Part shown: in pieces, positions 45,002-55,407 of the stretch
How positions within the stretch are numbered: position 1 is the first letter of the stretch
Layout: each line of letters starts with the position of its first letter
Assembly: GCF_001039355.2 (NCBI RefSeq)
Contig: NW_019776127.1
Location: forward strand, 17,526 to 81,525
From: Lingula anatina
Taxonomy: Eukaryota > Brachiopoda > Lingulata > Lingulida > Lingulidae
Direction: 5' to 3'
DNA length: 64,000 nucleotides
The notes under the pieces: generated by a model
The model's database searches: none
What the model was told of the DNA's origin: nothing
The model's input: only the letters and a program-made list of their open reading frames with translations
Position numbers and translations under genes: made by a program

Positions 45002-48000
45002 GTGTTATACTTATTGTTAACTCGTGCTTACTCTCTGATCCCGTTTTGCTGCCTCCCACCGCTTGTCTTTGTGTTTCTGACACAGCAAGAGGAAGAGCTG
45101 TGCTTGGCACTTCTAGAGGAATGTTCCCAACTTCCAGTCCCAGGACGAACGGGCAGGTTGAAAGATATCTGCGGTGTTCCTGCATTGGTTGGTCTCCTAA
45201 AACAAATTATATCCTCTGACAGTCTGATGCGTAGTGTGTGTTTTTAACGCAAAGAGCCCCGAATGTTTTGCTTAAGCCACCATTTACGTTACAAATCGAT
45301 GCTTAACCTCGTAACAAATCGACGCTTAACCATGGTAAACCAGTCTAGAGGGATAATTTGGTAAATTTTGGAATGTTCGCATTATACATTTTAGCTACGG
45401 TTTTTCTGTTTAATCATTTGTGCAGAACAGACAGGGATAGAATTAAGTAAAAAAAAAAATGAAAAAAAAAGCTCGTACCTGGTTCCCAATTCCTTAAAAC
45501 CCCCTCACAGAAGGCACACTGTACCCGGTCCTCCGTGCCCACATAGAAGAAGCCAGCTCTTGCCAAGTCTCTGGGTCGGACACTTGCTCCACTGGGCCAG
45601 TTGACGAATGTCGCCAGGCGGTCAGACTCGTTCCTCATCATTTTTTCCGTTGAGGGGGGGCTTGGGACTTCAGTAAAGTTCACACTGTTAGTTACCCCAG
45701 GGAGGGCCATTGGACGACTTTCCAGCGGTGTGGTCTGCGGGGTGGCGACCTCTGGTGAACCGATGCCCAGTGACCTGGATAGTGCTTGTTTACTTGACAG
45801 TTGTGAGGACGCATTGCCACCATGGTCACGTGGTGTAGACCTGGCGTTTGTTAAGTCTGGGTGGGAAAAGATCAGCATTAGCATCTAAGTTGCCACTGAA
45901 AACAGCATCATCTGTTGGAAGAATTGGAACATTTCCTGTGCCAGGCCTAAGTGTAATACAGGTTTTACAGAGTTCTTTTTTTATTATTTGGCTTTAAGTT
46001 CTACGACTCGCAATTTAGGTACATGAAGTACGCGATTAGAAAACGTTAAATGCAAGGTAAAAATTCCAAGTCTCAACTGCATTTTATAAAATGGCCGATA
46101 TAATGATGCTTTCCACCAGAGTGCTCGAATTATCAAAAAGAATCAACTTGGGTGCCTTGCAAGCATTTTGAGATGCCTTGTTATCAGATTTGGGGGTATT
46201 GTCTGAGCAGGTCAATATACATTACATTGTGCCACATGAATATTATCAACTAGGTCCCTGACATTTTGTCCTTGTAAAACTGTTCATGGCCAGAAATGTG
46301 CAGCATTCACGCGATACGCGAGGGCGCTACAGTAGAGCTTCACGTGACTCAACTAGATAATCACAGCACAACAATGGCATCGCACACAGACTCTGTGATA
46401 AGTGCTCAGTCTATTGTCAAGTAGTGTTAGTTCATGGTAACAAGCGTCTGACATGTGCAGATAAGTTTATTGTAATATATTTTGTTCTTATTGTTACATT
46501 ATTAAATCTAACTCTGTATCCAAGTAGTAACTATACTGTACCAAGTCAGGTACTGATGATGTGCAGATGTCATATATTCATGAATAAGCCATTACCTCTA
46601 ATTTATAACTTTAATATTGTTTAATATGCTATTCATGAAAGAGTTCATGAACGATTATTTTAATTTGTTAAATCGTGATCTAATTCTTTTTATATTCAAA
46701 TAATTGAATAATGTGGGTACAATTGGTCTTCCACTTCTTATTTGCATTTTTTCTTTACTACAAGATTATTTTGGAACAGTTGCAGCATTCAAATTTAAAA
46801 TAAATAGCAATCTGAAAGAAGAATTTTGCATTATTATTAAATGATGATAGGAATTTTGGATTAAGAGATTAGTTAAATACTGAGTAGGGATATTGTCAGT
46901 AAATTTATATAGAATCTGATAATATGATTGAAAATGCTGATTGAATTCTTGGCCTTGCACTGGGCAGTTTCACATTTGTGCCAAGTGCTTTTTTGGACTC
47001 CATTGTACAGTGGTAAAAGTTCTTCAATTGCCATGAAAGTTTTTAATCAGACTCTGTATGGTGCTGGTATCTGCTGGTGCTATCGGCAACGAATTAATTT
47101 GCCTTTGTTTCTGAGTGAATCTACCGTGTAAAATCACTATTTCTGAAAATATGTGCGTTTTGCTGAGGGAAGGCTAGGCAATACACGACAAACGTCTTAG
47201 TACGTGTGTACAACAGAAATAAAAAAAAAAAACCTAACTATATTTGGTCAGGGGTTGCTTGAAGCATAGCACAGCGTTGCTGTCTATCGTCATCAGGCCG
47301 TAAGTTAGTCAATTATCACGAATTACCCACGAATCGCGAACCCATTCATTTTCCTATGGCAATCTAGCAACTCATTAAAAGTGCACGCATGCGCAGTGGG
47401 CTAAGCGTGACGTCATTCAGTGCATTTCTGGGGATGTTGTAAAAAAAAAAAAAAAAAAGAAAAAAGGATGTGTTAAACTTATTGTTAACTCGTGCTTACT
47501 CTCTGATCCCGTTTTGCTGCCTCCCACCGCTTGTCTTTGTGTTTCTGACACAGCAAGAGGAAGAGCTGTGCTTGGCACTTCTAGAGGATTGTTCCCAACT
47601 TCCAGTCCCAGGACGAACGGGCAGGTTGAAAGATATCTGCGGTGTTCCTGCATTGGTTGGTCTCCTAAAACAAATTATATCCTCTGACAGTCTGATGCGT
47701 AGTGTGTTTTTAACGCAAAGAGCCCCGAATGTTTTGCTTAAACCACCATTTACGTTACAAATCGATGCTTAACCACGTAACAAATCGACGCTTAACCATG
47801 GTAAACCAGTCTAGAGGGTTGTTTTGGTAAATTTTGGAATGTTCGCATTATACATCTTAGCTACGGTTTTTCTGTTTAATCATTTGTACAGAACAGACAG
47901 GGATAGAATTAAGTAAAAAAGAAATGAAAAAAAAAGCTCGTACCTGGTTCCCAATTCCTTAAAACCCCCTCACAGAAGGCACACTGTACCCGGTCCTCCG

Positions 48001-49060
48001 TGCCCACATAGAAGAAGCCAGCTCTTGCCAAGTCCCTGGGTCGGACACTTGCTCCATTGGGCCAGTTGACGAATGTCGCCAGGCGGTCAGACTCGTTCCT
48101 CATCATTTTTTCCGTTGAGGGGGGGCTTGCGACTTCAGTAAAATTCACACTGTTAGTTACCCCAGGGAGGGTCATTGGACGACTTTCCAGCGGTGTGGTC
48201 TGCGGGGTGGCGACCTCTGGTGAACTGATGTCCAGTGACCTGGATAGTGCTTGTTTACTTGACAGTTGTGAGGACGCATTGCCACCATGGTCACGTGGTG
48301 TAGACCTGACGTTTGTTAAGTCTGGGAAAAGATCAGCATTAGCGTCTAAGTTGCCATTGAAAACAGCATCATCTGTTGGAAGAACTGGAACATTTCCTGT
48401 GTCAGTCCCTCTCAAAAATCGACAATCTGGGAAGAAATTGCGATGTCGCACAGCAGGGTCATCCCCACGAGCCCACTCCCTCAGCCGCCCACCACAGCTG
48501 AAGCAAACGACTTCATCTTCTTCTCCAGAATAGTAGAACCCAGCACGCGCAAGGCGCGTGGCAGGCACAGGGAACGAACTGGGTAAATCTCTAAAGGTCA
48601 ATAATCTAGCAACTTCATAACGGAATTCTTCTCCCCTTCGGAAAGGTGGACCGTTTGTCTTACGAAGGATATACTCTTGAAGATAAACTGGAAACAAACT
48701 GATGCACAATCTCCATGGGTTGCACATAGTGCCGTCATCTTTTTTCATGGGGCGCCCTTCTCCAGAAAAAAGCTTTCCATTTTCATTCTTGGTAAAGAAT
48801 CGTAACATAATATCATGCAACAAACTATGTCGAGCTGCACGCCTATGTGCAGCAATACCCAGTGGTTTCTTCTTCAGATAACACGAGTATTCTTCTCTTT
48901 GAGAAACCAAAGTTATTTCTTTGTCGTGAACAGTGGAAACCTTGTTTTGGTCAGATTGCGCTATATTTGGCGGATCTTTGGGTGCTGTAATATTCTGTTT
49001 GTCAGCCGCCTTACTGTCTTGAAGCGTACCTTGTAGCAAACGAATGACACTTTCGAGCAT
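39855..49060 (-). CDS. Multi-BIR inhibitor-of-apoptosis protein (BIR x4, UBA, RING)
   Basis: Minus-strand exons: 49077-47944 (ATG at 49060), 47664-47500, 45856-45479, 45196-45032, 44438-44283, 42232-42057, 41781-41754, 41269-40931, 40539-40462, 40051-39855. Every junction is GT-AG with matching phase, giving 932 codons plus a stop. Approximate domains: BIR1 146-216; BIR2 321-391; a near copy of BIR2 503-572; BIR3 624-702; UBA within 729-841; lysine-rich linker 842-867; C3HC4 RING 880-925. Family role: BIRs bind caspases or IBM-motif proteins, UBA binds ubiquitin, and RING makes the protein an E3 ubiquitin ligase in the cytosol. BIR3 has the deep-groove pattern [13 protein letters not shown]; the BIR2 copies have M at the tryptophan position (DQPMQEH). 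The exon at 49077 also accepts an upstream phase-1 exon, and five candidate exons up to 58073 would extend the protein to 1217 residues. No CARD is seen. Confidence 0.8.
40462..40539 (-). CDS. IAP lysine-rich linker exon
   Basis: 78 bp, phase 1-1, acceptor TTTATTTCAG, donor GTGAGC. It encodes [18 protein letters not shown], a basic patch that could act as a nuclear signal or ubiquitin acceptor. It is too short for automatic frame calling; the splice sites and phase support it. Confidence 0.75.
40931..41269 (-). CDS. IAP UBA exon
   Basis: 339 bp, phase 1-1. A UBA domain lies in [19 protein letters not shown] and [13 protein letters not shown]: the MGF loop and the two following helices are clear. 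The downstream sequence [11 protein letters not shown] is shared with the decayed copy. Confidence 0.88.
41420..41578. mobile_element. 159-bp hAT-like MITE
   Basis: Ends CAGGGCCTTAGCCTGAG and CGGAGGCTACGGCCCTG. AAATA flanks both sides (41415-41419 and 41579-41583). It is the short complete relative of the element at 19119-22043, sharing GGCAGTAAGCGGACA and CAGCTGCCCCCC, and it lies in an IAP intron. Confidence 0.75.
41754..41781 (-). CDS. IAP 28-bp micro-exon (AQ repeat)
   Basis: The acceptor TCCTCCCCAG and donor GTTAGT bracket 28 bp encoding AQAQAQIPQ, phase 0 in and phase 1 out. It is the only link that makes the phases on either side compatible. The decayed copy has AQA fused to its UBA exon. 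Confidence 0.65.
42057..42232 (-). CDS. IAP BIR3 second-half exon
   Basis: 176 bp, phase 1-0. Zinc ligands: C-x2-C in CFFC and H-x6-C in [20 protein letters not shown] matches XIAP-type BIR3 grooves. The donor is GTAAGC. Confidence 0.92.
42420..44075 (+). mobile_element. Tc1-like transposon with 410-bp inverted repeats, dead
   Basis: TA flanks both ends (42418-42419 and 44076-44077). Length is 1656 bp. Arms 42420-42830 and 43666-44075 are inverted copies of each other over about 410 bp. Between and into the right arm, broken plus-strand frames show [20 protein letters not shown] and [12 protein letters not shown], the second aspartate and the glutamate of a DD34E transposase, then EWGNIPH near the C-terminus. 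Stops and shifts interrupt it. It sits in the intron between the two halves of IAP BIR3. Confidence 0.85.
44283..44438 (-). CDS. IAP BIR3 first-half exon
   Basis: 156 bp, phase 1-1, encoding [19 protein letters not shown] and [10 protein letters not shown], the first half of a BIR. The acceptor is TTACCCATTAG and the donor GTAACT. Confidence 0.9.
45032..45196 (-). CDS. IAP BIR2' C-terminal exon (duplicate)
   Basis: 165 bp, phase 1-1. It begins [20 protein letters not shown], completing a BIR (H-x6-C). It differs from the exon at 47500-47664 by one coding change (GNIPL versus GNNPL). Confidence 0.88.
45479..45856 (-). CDS. IAP BIR2' first-half exon (duplicate)
   Basis: 378 bp, phase 1-1. It encodes a serine/threonine-rich linker and a BIR start ([36 protein letters not shown]). 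Its acceptor TTTTCCCACCCAG lies inside sequence that is coding in the parent exon. A 4-bp insertion there (GTGG on the plus strand at about 45860) would shift the parent frame, so splicing at this new site keeps the frame. Confidence 0.8.
46285..47436. mobile_element. Insertion with CAT-CCAGAAATG ends
   Basis: The left end CATGGCCAGAAATG and the reverse-complemented right end CATCCCCAGAAATG are imperfect inverted repeats. Copy A shows the empty site (AAAACTGTTTGTAAAA). The length matches the size difference between the two copies. No transposase is recognised and no clear target duplication beyond T residues is seen, so the superfamily is open. Confidence 0.65.
47500..47664 (-). CDS. IAP BIR2 C-terminal exon
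   Basis: 165 bp, phase 1-1, [20 protein letters not shown] and then a linker ending SKTGSES at donor GTAAGC. It is the parent of the exon at 45032-45196. Confidence 0.88.
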
Positions 49061-49077
49061 AAATAAGCTGAGGACAT
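47944..49077 (-). CDS. IAP large exon: BIR1 plus first half of BIR2
   Basis: From ATG 49060 the exon encodes about 140 residues with no known domain (including [20 protein letters not shown]), then a complete BIR1 ([12 protein letters not shown]) within one exon, a linker, and BIR2 up to NWEPG at donor GTACGAG. The acceptor TTCTGCTTCAG at 49077 leaves 17 in-frame bases before the ATG. This fits either a 5' UTR junction or an internal exon of a longer protein. Confidence 0.88.
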
Positions 49078-50388
49078 CTGAAGCAGAACAAAATAGAAAG
49101 TGTGACAAATATAACAGATTCAGAGATTGTGCAACAACAAGATGCCCTTCGACAGTTAAGGTAATGTCCTTATGGTAATTTGTCTGAAAGGTTTTCCTTA
49201 AATTTTTGACATGCGTAGTCGACACTATTGCGGCCACATTAAAAATAGGGACCCATGTTAGTATGTTTTTTTATGGTGATTTTAACTTCAATCACTATAG
49301 AATGTACATTGGAAATGTAAATGGCAAGCATAGTTGACACTATTGCATCCATAATAATATTAAAAAAGTGCACATGACAGACATGCCGAGGCAACTAGTT
49401 CCTGGATGAAACCGAAATGCCTGAAGTCATTATTTGGTATTTTGTATTTTTTACAAAGTATTTTCAATGACCTTACTCATTAAACTAGGTCAATGGTAAT
49501 TGCAAAAAGTGTTGTTTACCATGTAAACTTTCTTGCTATGGTGTCCTGTTTTTTTGGCAAATGCTTATTTTTACATTTTTTTTTGTGATAAATTTTAAAG
49601 AGACCTTATCAAGGGAAGCATTTTCAACGAATAAACTCACCACACTAAACCATCAGTTTAAAGTAGCAAGCGTAGATATATTAGGAAAAAATGAAGAGTG
49701 CCCATGTACTTTTGTTGATTTGGCGACTTGTTTTAAGATAATTTTCAAAGTTTGTCATGTTGACTTAGCGTTTACTCCACTAGCTATATGCCACTTTCGA
49801 GCATTGATCTGAAGCAGAACAAGATGGACAGTTGTAGGTTTACACATGCACTGTCTGATATATCAAACACATAACCAGAAAATGAACTGGACCTGAGTAA
49901 GTTTTGTATCAATTTCAGGCAAGGGCACTGCTAGTCCAGTAAATGAACGAGTTAGATTGGGAAATGTTAACAATCGTTTCACACAATGTAACAGGACCAT
50001 TTCTGTGTATAATGTATTCTACTGTCTAAGGATAAATTATGTATGTCAAGTTCATTTTTTCATATTAAAAGATACAAAAGTAAGCTTTGTGATCCCAAAA
50101 CATATGCTATGCTGAATAGATACCCCCTTTGATGGTCAAATATCTTGGTGATGCCTAAGTTGAAATTTATGTAATAAATACTTTGTTAAAGAAAGAAGAC
50201 CAAAGCCGTGCATGTGTCAAGTTTTCCACAGGAACAATAAATGAAAGACTCCTCACTGATGGCTTAGGGTAAAGCACAGCACCCAAGAAACCTCTTTTGA
50301 CCAAGCAAAGAATGAACTATTTACAACTATCAGAGTATTGCCAGGCCTTTTGGTATTGCAGGTAACGCAGACCGCGTTTTTTTTAAAT

Positions 50389-50431
<43 letters not shown>

Positions 50432-50936
50432 TTTTGATTGTAAATAATTGCTCAAACTTTGTCACGCCTTGACATTTCTATGAAAATGTTCGAGCAAGTC
50501 TTGAAAATAAATAGCGGAGACTTCATACGATACTGATGGTGAGCACTTTCAATATTTAATTTAATTTGTAACTTTCATACTGTACACATGTATGCCTAAA
50601 ATAAGTTATATGTTTGTCACTCTATTTGCATGATTTGTGAAATGAAAATTGATCCACATTCATTAATGACACTGAATTCCCACATATTTTCATCAGGTAC
50701 AACATCAAAAAATAATGATTGGTGGGTGCATTATCTTTCATTTTTTTAGTTTAAATATCTACCCTACCTCAAATGTTCTTAATAATAATTCATGACAACA
50801 GTATCTTATAACTTTTTTGGTTGGGTTTACATTTCATTATGCCAACGAATTTGATTAGCTAGGTCTGTGACATTTTGTCCAGGCGGAACTGTTTGTCAGG
50901 AAAAGAGTTTTATTATAACTGTTAATTCATGCTTAC
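49078..50936. other. Intron or 5' flank of the IAP gene, no gene seen
   Basis: It contains a second copy of the acceptor-side sequence (TCGAGCAT, ATCTGAAGCAGAACAA near 49797-49826) and a (TTTA)n tract at about 50380-50433. Nothing coding was recognised. Confidence 0.5.
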
Positions 50937-50942
50937 TCTCTG

Positions 50943-51041
50943 ATCCTGTTGTGCTGCCTCCCACATCGTGACTTTGTGCTTCTGACACAGCAAGAAGAAG
51001 AGCTGCGTTTGGGTCTTCCAGAGGAATATTCCCAACTTCCA
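50943..51041 (-). pseudogene. Truncated copy of the 165-bp BIR exon
   Basis: The linker half of the BIR C-terminal exon with its donor (GTAAGCATG), lacking the BIR part and acceptor. It lies directly beside the intact copy at 51088-51252, so it is a partial tandem duplication. Confidence 0.7.
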
Positions 51042-51087
51042 GTTTTTTCATAAGAATGTGTTAGAAGTATTGTTTACTCGTACTTAC

Positions 51088-51252
51088 TCTCTGATCCTGT
51101 TGTGCTGCCTACCACTGCTTGTCTTTGTGTTTCTGACACAGCAAGTGGAAGACCTGTACTTGGTTCTTCCAGAGGAATGTTCCCAACTTCCAGTCCTAGG
51201 ACGAACGGGCAGGTTGAAAGATATCTGCGGTGTTCCTGCATTGGTTGGTCAC
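51088..51252 (-). CDS. Candidate upstream IAP exon: BIR C-terminal half
   Basis: 165 bp, phase 1-1, fully open. It begins [20 protein letters not shown], as in the two downstream copies, with an ordinary acceptor (GTTTTAG) and donor (GTAAGTACG). Its phase fits the acceptor at 49077, so it may be part of the same gene. Confidence 0.7.
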
Positions 51253-51935
51253 CTAAAACAAATAATAGCGATAATCAGCGATCCATATCATCCACCTGAC
51301 GCTGAAGAATTATAGTGTTATTTCTAAGTCAAAATGCCCTGAATACTCTGCTTAAAGATGCATACAAAGTTAATTTTTTCTCACAAAAACCAACCAAATG
51401 CCAGCATATAGCTCAAGTAGTTTAAGAGAATTACCCAAAGGCATTGTTTAATTTTACCCGAAAATGATGTTTGGACGGATTTTTCTGCTGGCATTTTAGG
51501 CTGTATGTCAATGGGGCAGGAAAGTAGGTCACGACAGTAGGTTAAATTTACAACCAAAAATTGAAAGAAAGGAGCAGTCTAAAGGTCTTTTATGGCTGAT
51601 CGAGTGATCAATTCAGTTTATCCCTTGGCATTTCGAATTTATTTGAGTCATATAAGAATCTAGTAGAAGTGGTTTACATGTGTTACTGGGAATCCACGCT
51701 CCACCAATGCTCGGTTCGTATGTACCTTTAAAGCAGCATTAAAGTTACAAATCTGTGTTTTAAAACGAGTCTTTAATGTAACATTGCACCACTTTTTTTA
51801 GTTCACAGAGTCGTTTTGGTAAATTTTGGAATGGTCATTTATTGGTCTACATATAAATTATCGTTTTCCTGTTTTTTTTTCACAATTTGTAGAGAACAGA
51901 GAGGGATAGATACTCCCGATTAAAATCATTCATAC

Positions 51936-52297
51936 CTGGTTCCCAATTCCTTAAAATCCCCTCACAGAAGGCACACTGTACCCGGTCCCCCGTGCCCACG
52001 TAGAATAAGCCAGCTGTTGCCAAGTCTCTTGGTCGGACACTTGCTCCACTGGTCCAGTTGACAAAAGTCGCCAGGCGGTCCGACTCGTTCCTCATCCGCG
52101 GAGGGACTCGGGAAGGCTGGTGAGATGTATTTGATGGAACTGATGTGTTTCCGTTGAGGTTTACAGGGGAAGGGGCGGATATGTACTCGTTAGAGCGTAC
52201 CCCAGCATGAGTTATCCTGCTTCTTTCCAGCGGCGTGAACTGCGGGGTGGCGACCTCTGTTGAAGTGATGTCCAGTGACCTGGATAGTTCACGTAGA
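51936..52297 (-). CDS. Candidate upstream IAP exon: BIR first half
   Basis: It encodes SRSLDI, a diverged linker and [20 protein letters not shown] to NWEPG, donor GTATGAATG. Similarity to the other copies starts near SLRELSRSLDI; upstream is a (TTA)n run. The proposed acceptor CTACTGCTGTCAAG (phase 2) would join the exon at 52893 in frame. BIR zinc ligands are intact when joined to 51252-51088. Confidence 0.65.
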
Positions 52298-52317
52298 CTT
52301 GACAGCAGTAGGGTCAG

Positions 52318-52318
<1 letters not shown>

Positions 52319-52354
<36 letters not shown>
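52319..52354. repeat. (ATT)n microsatellite
   Basis: About 12 units directly upstream (minus strand) of the candidate BIR exon, at the point where similarity to the other copies ends. Confidence 0.9.
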
Positions 52355-52621
52355 TTACATTATTAAATATGGAATATTTTTCCAAAAAAGCATGCACTAT
52401 TTAAATTAAAATATTAAAATGACAATTAATTTCAATTATGAAAGTGTCAAATTTAGAGCTAAAATGGCAAATTACAAAGATAGCAGCAATTTATCTTCAT
52501 TCAACAGCTCAATATTGATATAATTTTACCCCCAATATTACGGTCTAGCAGAACATCTTTATCAGGGAATGAGACAATCCAGGAAAATGGATTCTATCCA
52601 GAATATATTTGACCCCCCCCC

Positions 52622-52622
<1 letters not shown>

Positions 52623-52668
<46 letters not shown>
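52623..52668. repeat. (CA)n microsatellite
   Basis: About 23 CA units after a C-run, in the putative intron. Confidence 0.9.
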
Positions 52669-52672
<4 letters not shown>

Positions 52673-52892
52673 CTATCCTCTTTGGAAATCAGCAGGAACG
52701 TCCTGGAAGCCATCCAAATCAAGAAGACGGGTAAGTCTCAACAAAATGATGGTGCCTTCCTACCTCACCTAAACATCTCTTTCTTACAACAAAAGGCGTG
52801 TGGTGGGCAAGTACATGTATCATTTATTTCTAATTTGCAATAATTCATTAAATTAAACCATAGGCACATATAAACTTAAAGGTCTAACTTAC

Positions 52893-53055
52893 CCATATAG
52901 GGCTTCACTGCATGGGGCCAGCACATTCTCTGACGGTTCATCGCTCGAATCAGTGTCCAGGACAGACAAATTCTGTGTTGGCTCATCACAGGAACCATTG
53001 TCGGGGACGTCTTGTCTGCCGCCAGTGGCCCTCACACTTCCCCGCCCTTCTGCGT
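52893..53055 (-). CDS. Candidate IAP linker exon
   Basis: It is open and acidic/serine-rich (GSVRATGGRQDVPD, SVLDTDSSDEPSENVLAP), with strong donor GTAAGTTAG. It is a relative of the exon at 55408-55534, sharing GSVRATG-RQ and the donor region. The acceptor equivalent to the one at 55534 has lost its AG; CTCCAAAG at 53055 gives phase 1-2 and fits the neighbours. Confidence 0.45.
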
Positions 53056-53402
53056 CTTTGGAGTTTGGGTTATTGTCAAAATATTAATGTAAGGGAGTGT
53101 TGGAAAATATCCGTATTGTCTGGATGCAATTATATTTTAATAACATGATTTGGGGTGAGTATTTATTCAACTCACTTGCCCCACATCCTTTTTTCTTCAG
53201 CATTTGTTGTTTGTGAGCCAAATATTAATATTTGATTGCATATATTAAGGTGATAAAGGCCACGATGATATGATACTAAGGTAAAAGTGTATTTAACTAT
53301 TATATAATTGTATACCAGCAGTGTAAAACCCAATTAAAACATTAATCAATGAATTAACCAGTCAATAATCGCATATTCGTGTCTCGTGTCTGACACTGAT
53401 TT

Positions 53403-54173
53403 GTATACAGACTTGACGTCTAATATGAAATACTTCAATTTCAAAGGTATGCCTAGGTAAAAAAAAAAAAAAAAAAAAAAAAAATCTCAGATCTCATATA
53501 AGACATCTGCCTGGAGAAGTGTGTTGTCAGGTGTGTCGCTACCAACTAACTGACTACCGTGTCTGTTGCACTGCTGCATTATGAAATATGCACCTATTTG
53601 ATTGGGTAGTGATCCTTTGGGCTGGTCAAAGCTTTGCATTGGCAAAGCATGGTTCTGTATAGAAAGTATTCATATGTCGACAACTACTGCATACATTATT
53701 TGAAATTTTGTAAGCAAGTGGTCGGTTGTGTAATGCACAAAATGAGTTAAGCAGTGTTTTACAAAGTTGTTTATCTGTTGCAGAATGTCACGAAAAAAAA
53801 TGGACTAAATGTGAGATATTTGACCGATGTCAGGGATTTTTTTCCAGATTAAAGTCTAAAAACATATCCCAAGGAATACCTTTCCACTTGAGAGCCCTGA
53901 TAGCAGCTAAAAGAGGTCGGGCGTAACAGTGGCCGTTACTGTGACTAGACACTGACATATGGGTCTTTTGTAGGCGTATTAAACTCTTTTAAATCCGATA
54001 ATAAGGAAATATGGTTATCCAAAAGATCGTTTTAATGGTCAATGACATCAAACTATAATAAAAAAGCCATTTAAACATGATTTTTATCCTTATTTACATT
54101 AATCAGTCAGCAAAGAGAAAAAAATGATGAAAAATGATTAGGAAAAAAATTCATATTGAATGTCAAACCTGTA
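53403..54173 (+). mobile_element. Tc1-like relic, third copy, internally deleted
   Basis: The ends resemble those at 19861-21532 (TATACAGACTTGACGTCTAA; TGTCAAACCTGTA). Length is 771 bp against 1672 for the fuller copy. It keeps AGATCTCATATAAGA and GTGACTAGACACTG. It contains a poly(A) run at 53459-53483. Confidence 0.7.
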
Positions 54174-54322
54174 ATGTTTCCCTTTTCAAACGTATGCATA
54201 AACTTAATGATAGAAAATTATTTTGAAAATTGGCGATGAGCACTCTGCCAATGTTTTGCAACAGTTCTGATATTTTGCTGTGGGATTCTTAGTATTTGAA
54301 AGAATGTTAACTTTTTACTCAC

Positions 54323-54451
54323 CGAGGGATTTGTGCATGTCACCCTTCATTGTCAATTGTGTGTAAAGAAAAAATAGTGTCTCGAGGTCTAATTTCTGCC
54401 GTTTTGTTTCAGTCAAGAATTCGTCATATGCTCCTTTCTTCAGATATCCAC
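54323..54451 (-). CDS. Candidate IAP upstream exon, unknown domain
   Basis: 129 bp with acceptor TTTTAATTAG and donor GTGAGTAAA, phase 1-1. Only one frame is open: GYLKKGAYDEFLTETKRQ, LDLETLFFLYTQLTMKGD. It looks helical. No domain is recognised. Its phase fits both the putative first exon at 58073-58055 and the exon at 53055. Confidence 0.45.
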
Positions 54452-55225
54452 CTAATTAAAACATCTCAAAGGTTGTAAATGGTTACTTTTGAGCTGCGTG
54501 TTATATCGTCATTTCATTAAAAAATTATGTAAGAAAATTGATCGACATTTCATTATTTCTTTGTTTAGTCTCACCATTACACTTGCGGTGATGTGTTTTG
54601 GATCCAATGCAGTTTTCCACCCTATCATCAGCAATGGAGACTGCTACACATTCCCTTAAAAAAGTTCTGAAAGACATGTAAATCGTCCAGTGAAACGGAG
54701 CAGACACGAACATATGGTTAAGATTTTCATTGTTTCTGTTACACCAACTAATTACGATACATATGCCTATTGTAACTTTCATTAATTATTGGAGTGAATT
54801 TATGCAATCGTGAAAATGCACAAGCTCTTGCTTCACCAGAAATTTTAAGGCATATTTCGCCTTATATTTTAGGTAAATAAGATTTAGCTGGCCGGGTTTT
54901 GTTTGTTTATATATATAAATGTCGTCAGCTTAGTAAAAGCTGTCAACATTTTGGCAGGTGGACAGGATTTTTTTGTCTCTTCCGGCCCTGTCTAGGACAT
55001 AAAGTCTTTCATATACAGGCAGTTTTGTTTGGAACCGTGGATAAAGCATCCGCAATAGCACATACTAGTACAGGATTAATGACACGGTGTTTCTATTAAT
55101 TAAAAATATATTTTATGTTATTGAATTTTTTTTATAGTTGGATTTTTGGTTTAATAAATGGCATTTCTCATTTTATGGGAATTGCTTTTGTCGGATTTTT
55201 TTTCTAAATCATGTAAGATAAAAAA

Positions 55226-55300
55226 AAAAAAAAAATACCCATATGAGGGTTCCTGGCTTAGAATAGACACATGTTGTAGCTGGGCCCAGTATTCAGGACG
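55226..55300 (-). pseudogene. Fragment of the 55408 exon
   Basis: The donor-side part of the neighbouring exon is repeated here (ACCCATATGAGGGTTCCTGG) next to a poly(A) run. It is a partial duplication without an open exon. Confidence 0.5.
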
Positions 55301-55407
55301 TTTTACCAGTCACTTATGGTTCTCGTTTACAAACGATATTTATACTTTCCTCTGTACGCACCAGAGTAACGGTGTTTTAAGCACACATAATAAAATGTCA
55401 AACATAC

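Larger units (their letters stand above)
44625..45941 (-). repeat. Partial tandem duplication, copy A (BIR2 unit)
   Basis: About 1.3 kb matches 45942-48401 once the insertion at 46285-47436 is removed. The junction at 45942 shows CAGGCCT, also present at the unit start (44625). The unit carries the 3' part of the large BIR exon, an intron, the 165-bp BIR C-terminal exon and downstream intron with a poly(A) tract (44957-44997). Confidence 0.85.
45942..48401 (-). repeat. Partial tandem duplication, copy B (parent BIR2 unit)
   Basis: Partner of copy A. Exonic parts are about 98% alike and intronic parts more diverged. It contains the 46285-47436 insertion, which is absent from copy A. Confidence 0.85.

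Noticed and set aside
44833-45247. Lysine-rich plus-strand frames
   Set aside because: Created by the poly(A) tract at 44957-44997 and antisense of the BIR C-terminal exon.
48057-48533. 158-residue plus-strand frame
   Set aside because: Antisense of the BIR1/BIR2 exon.
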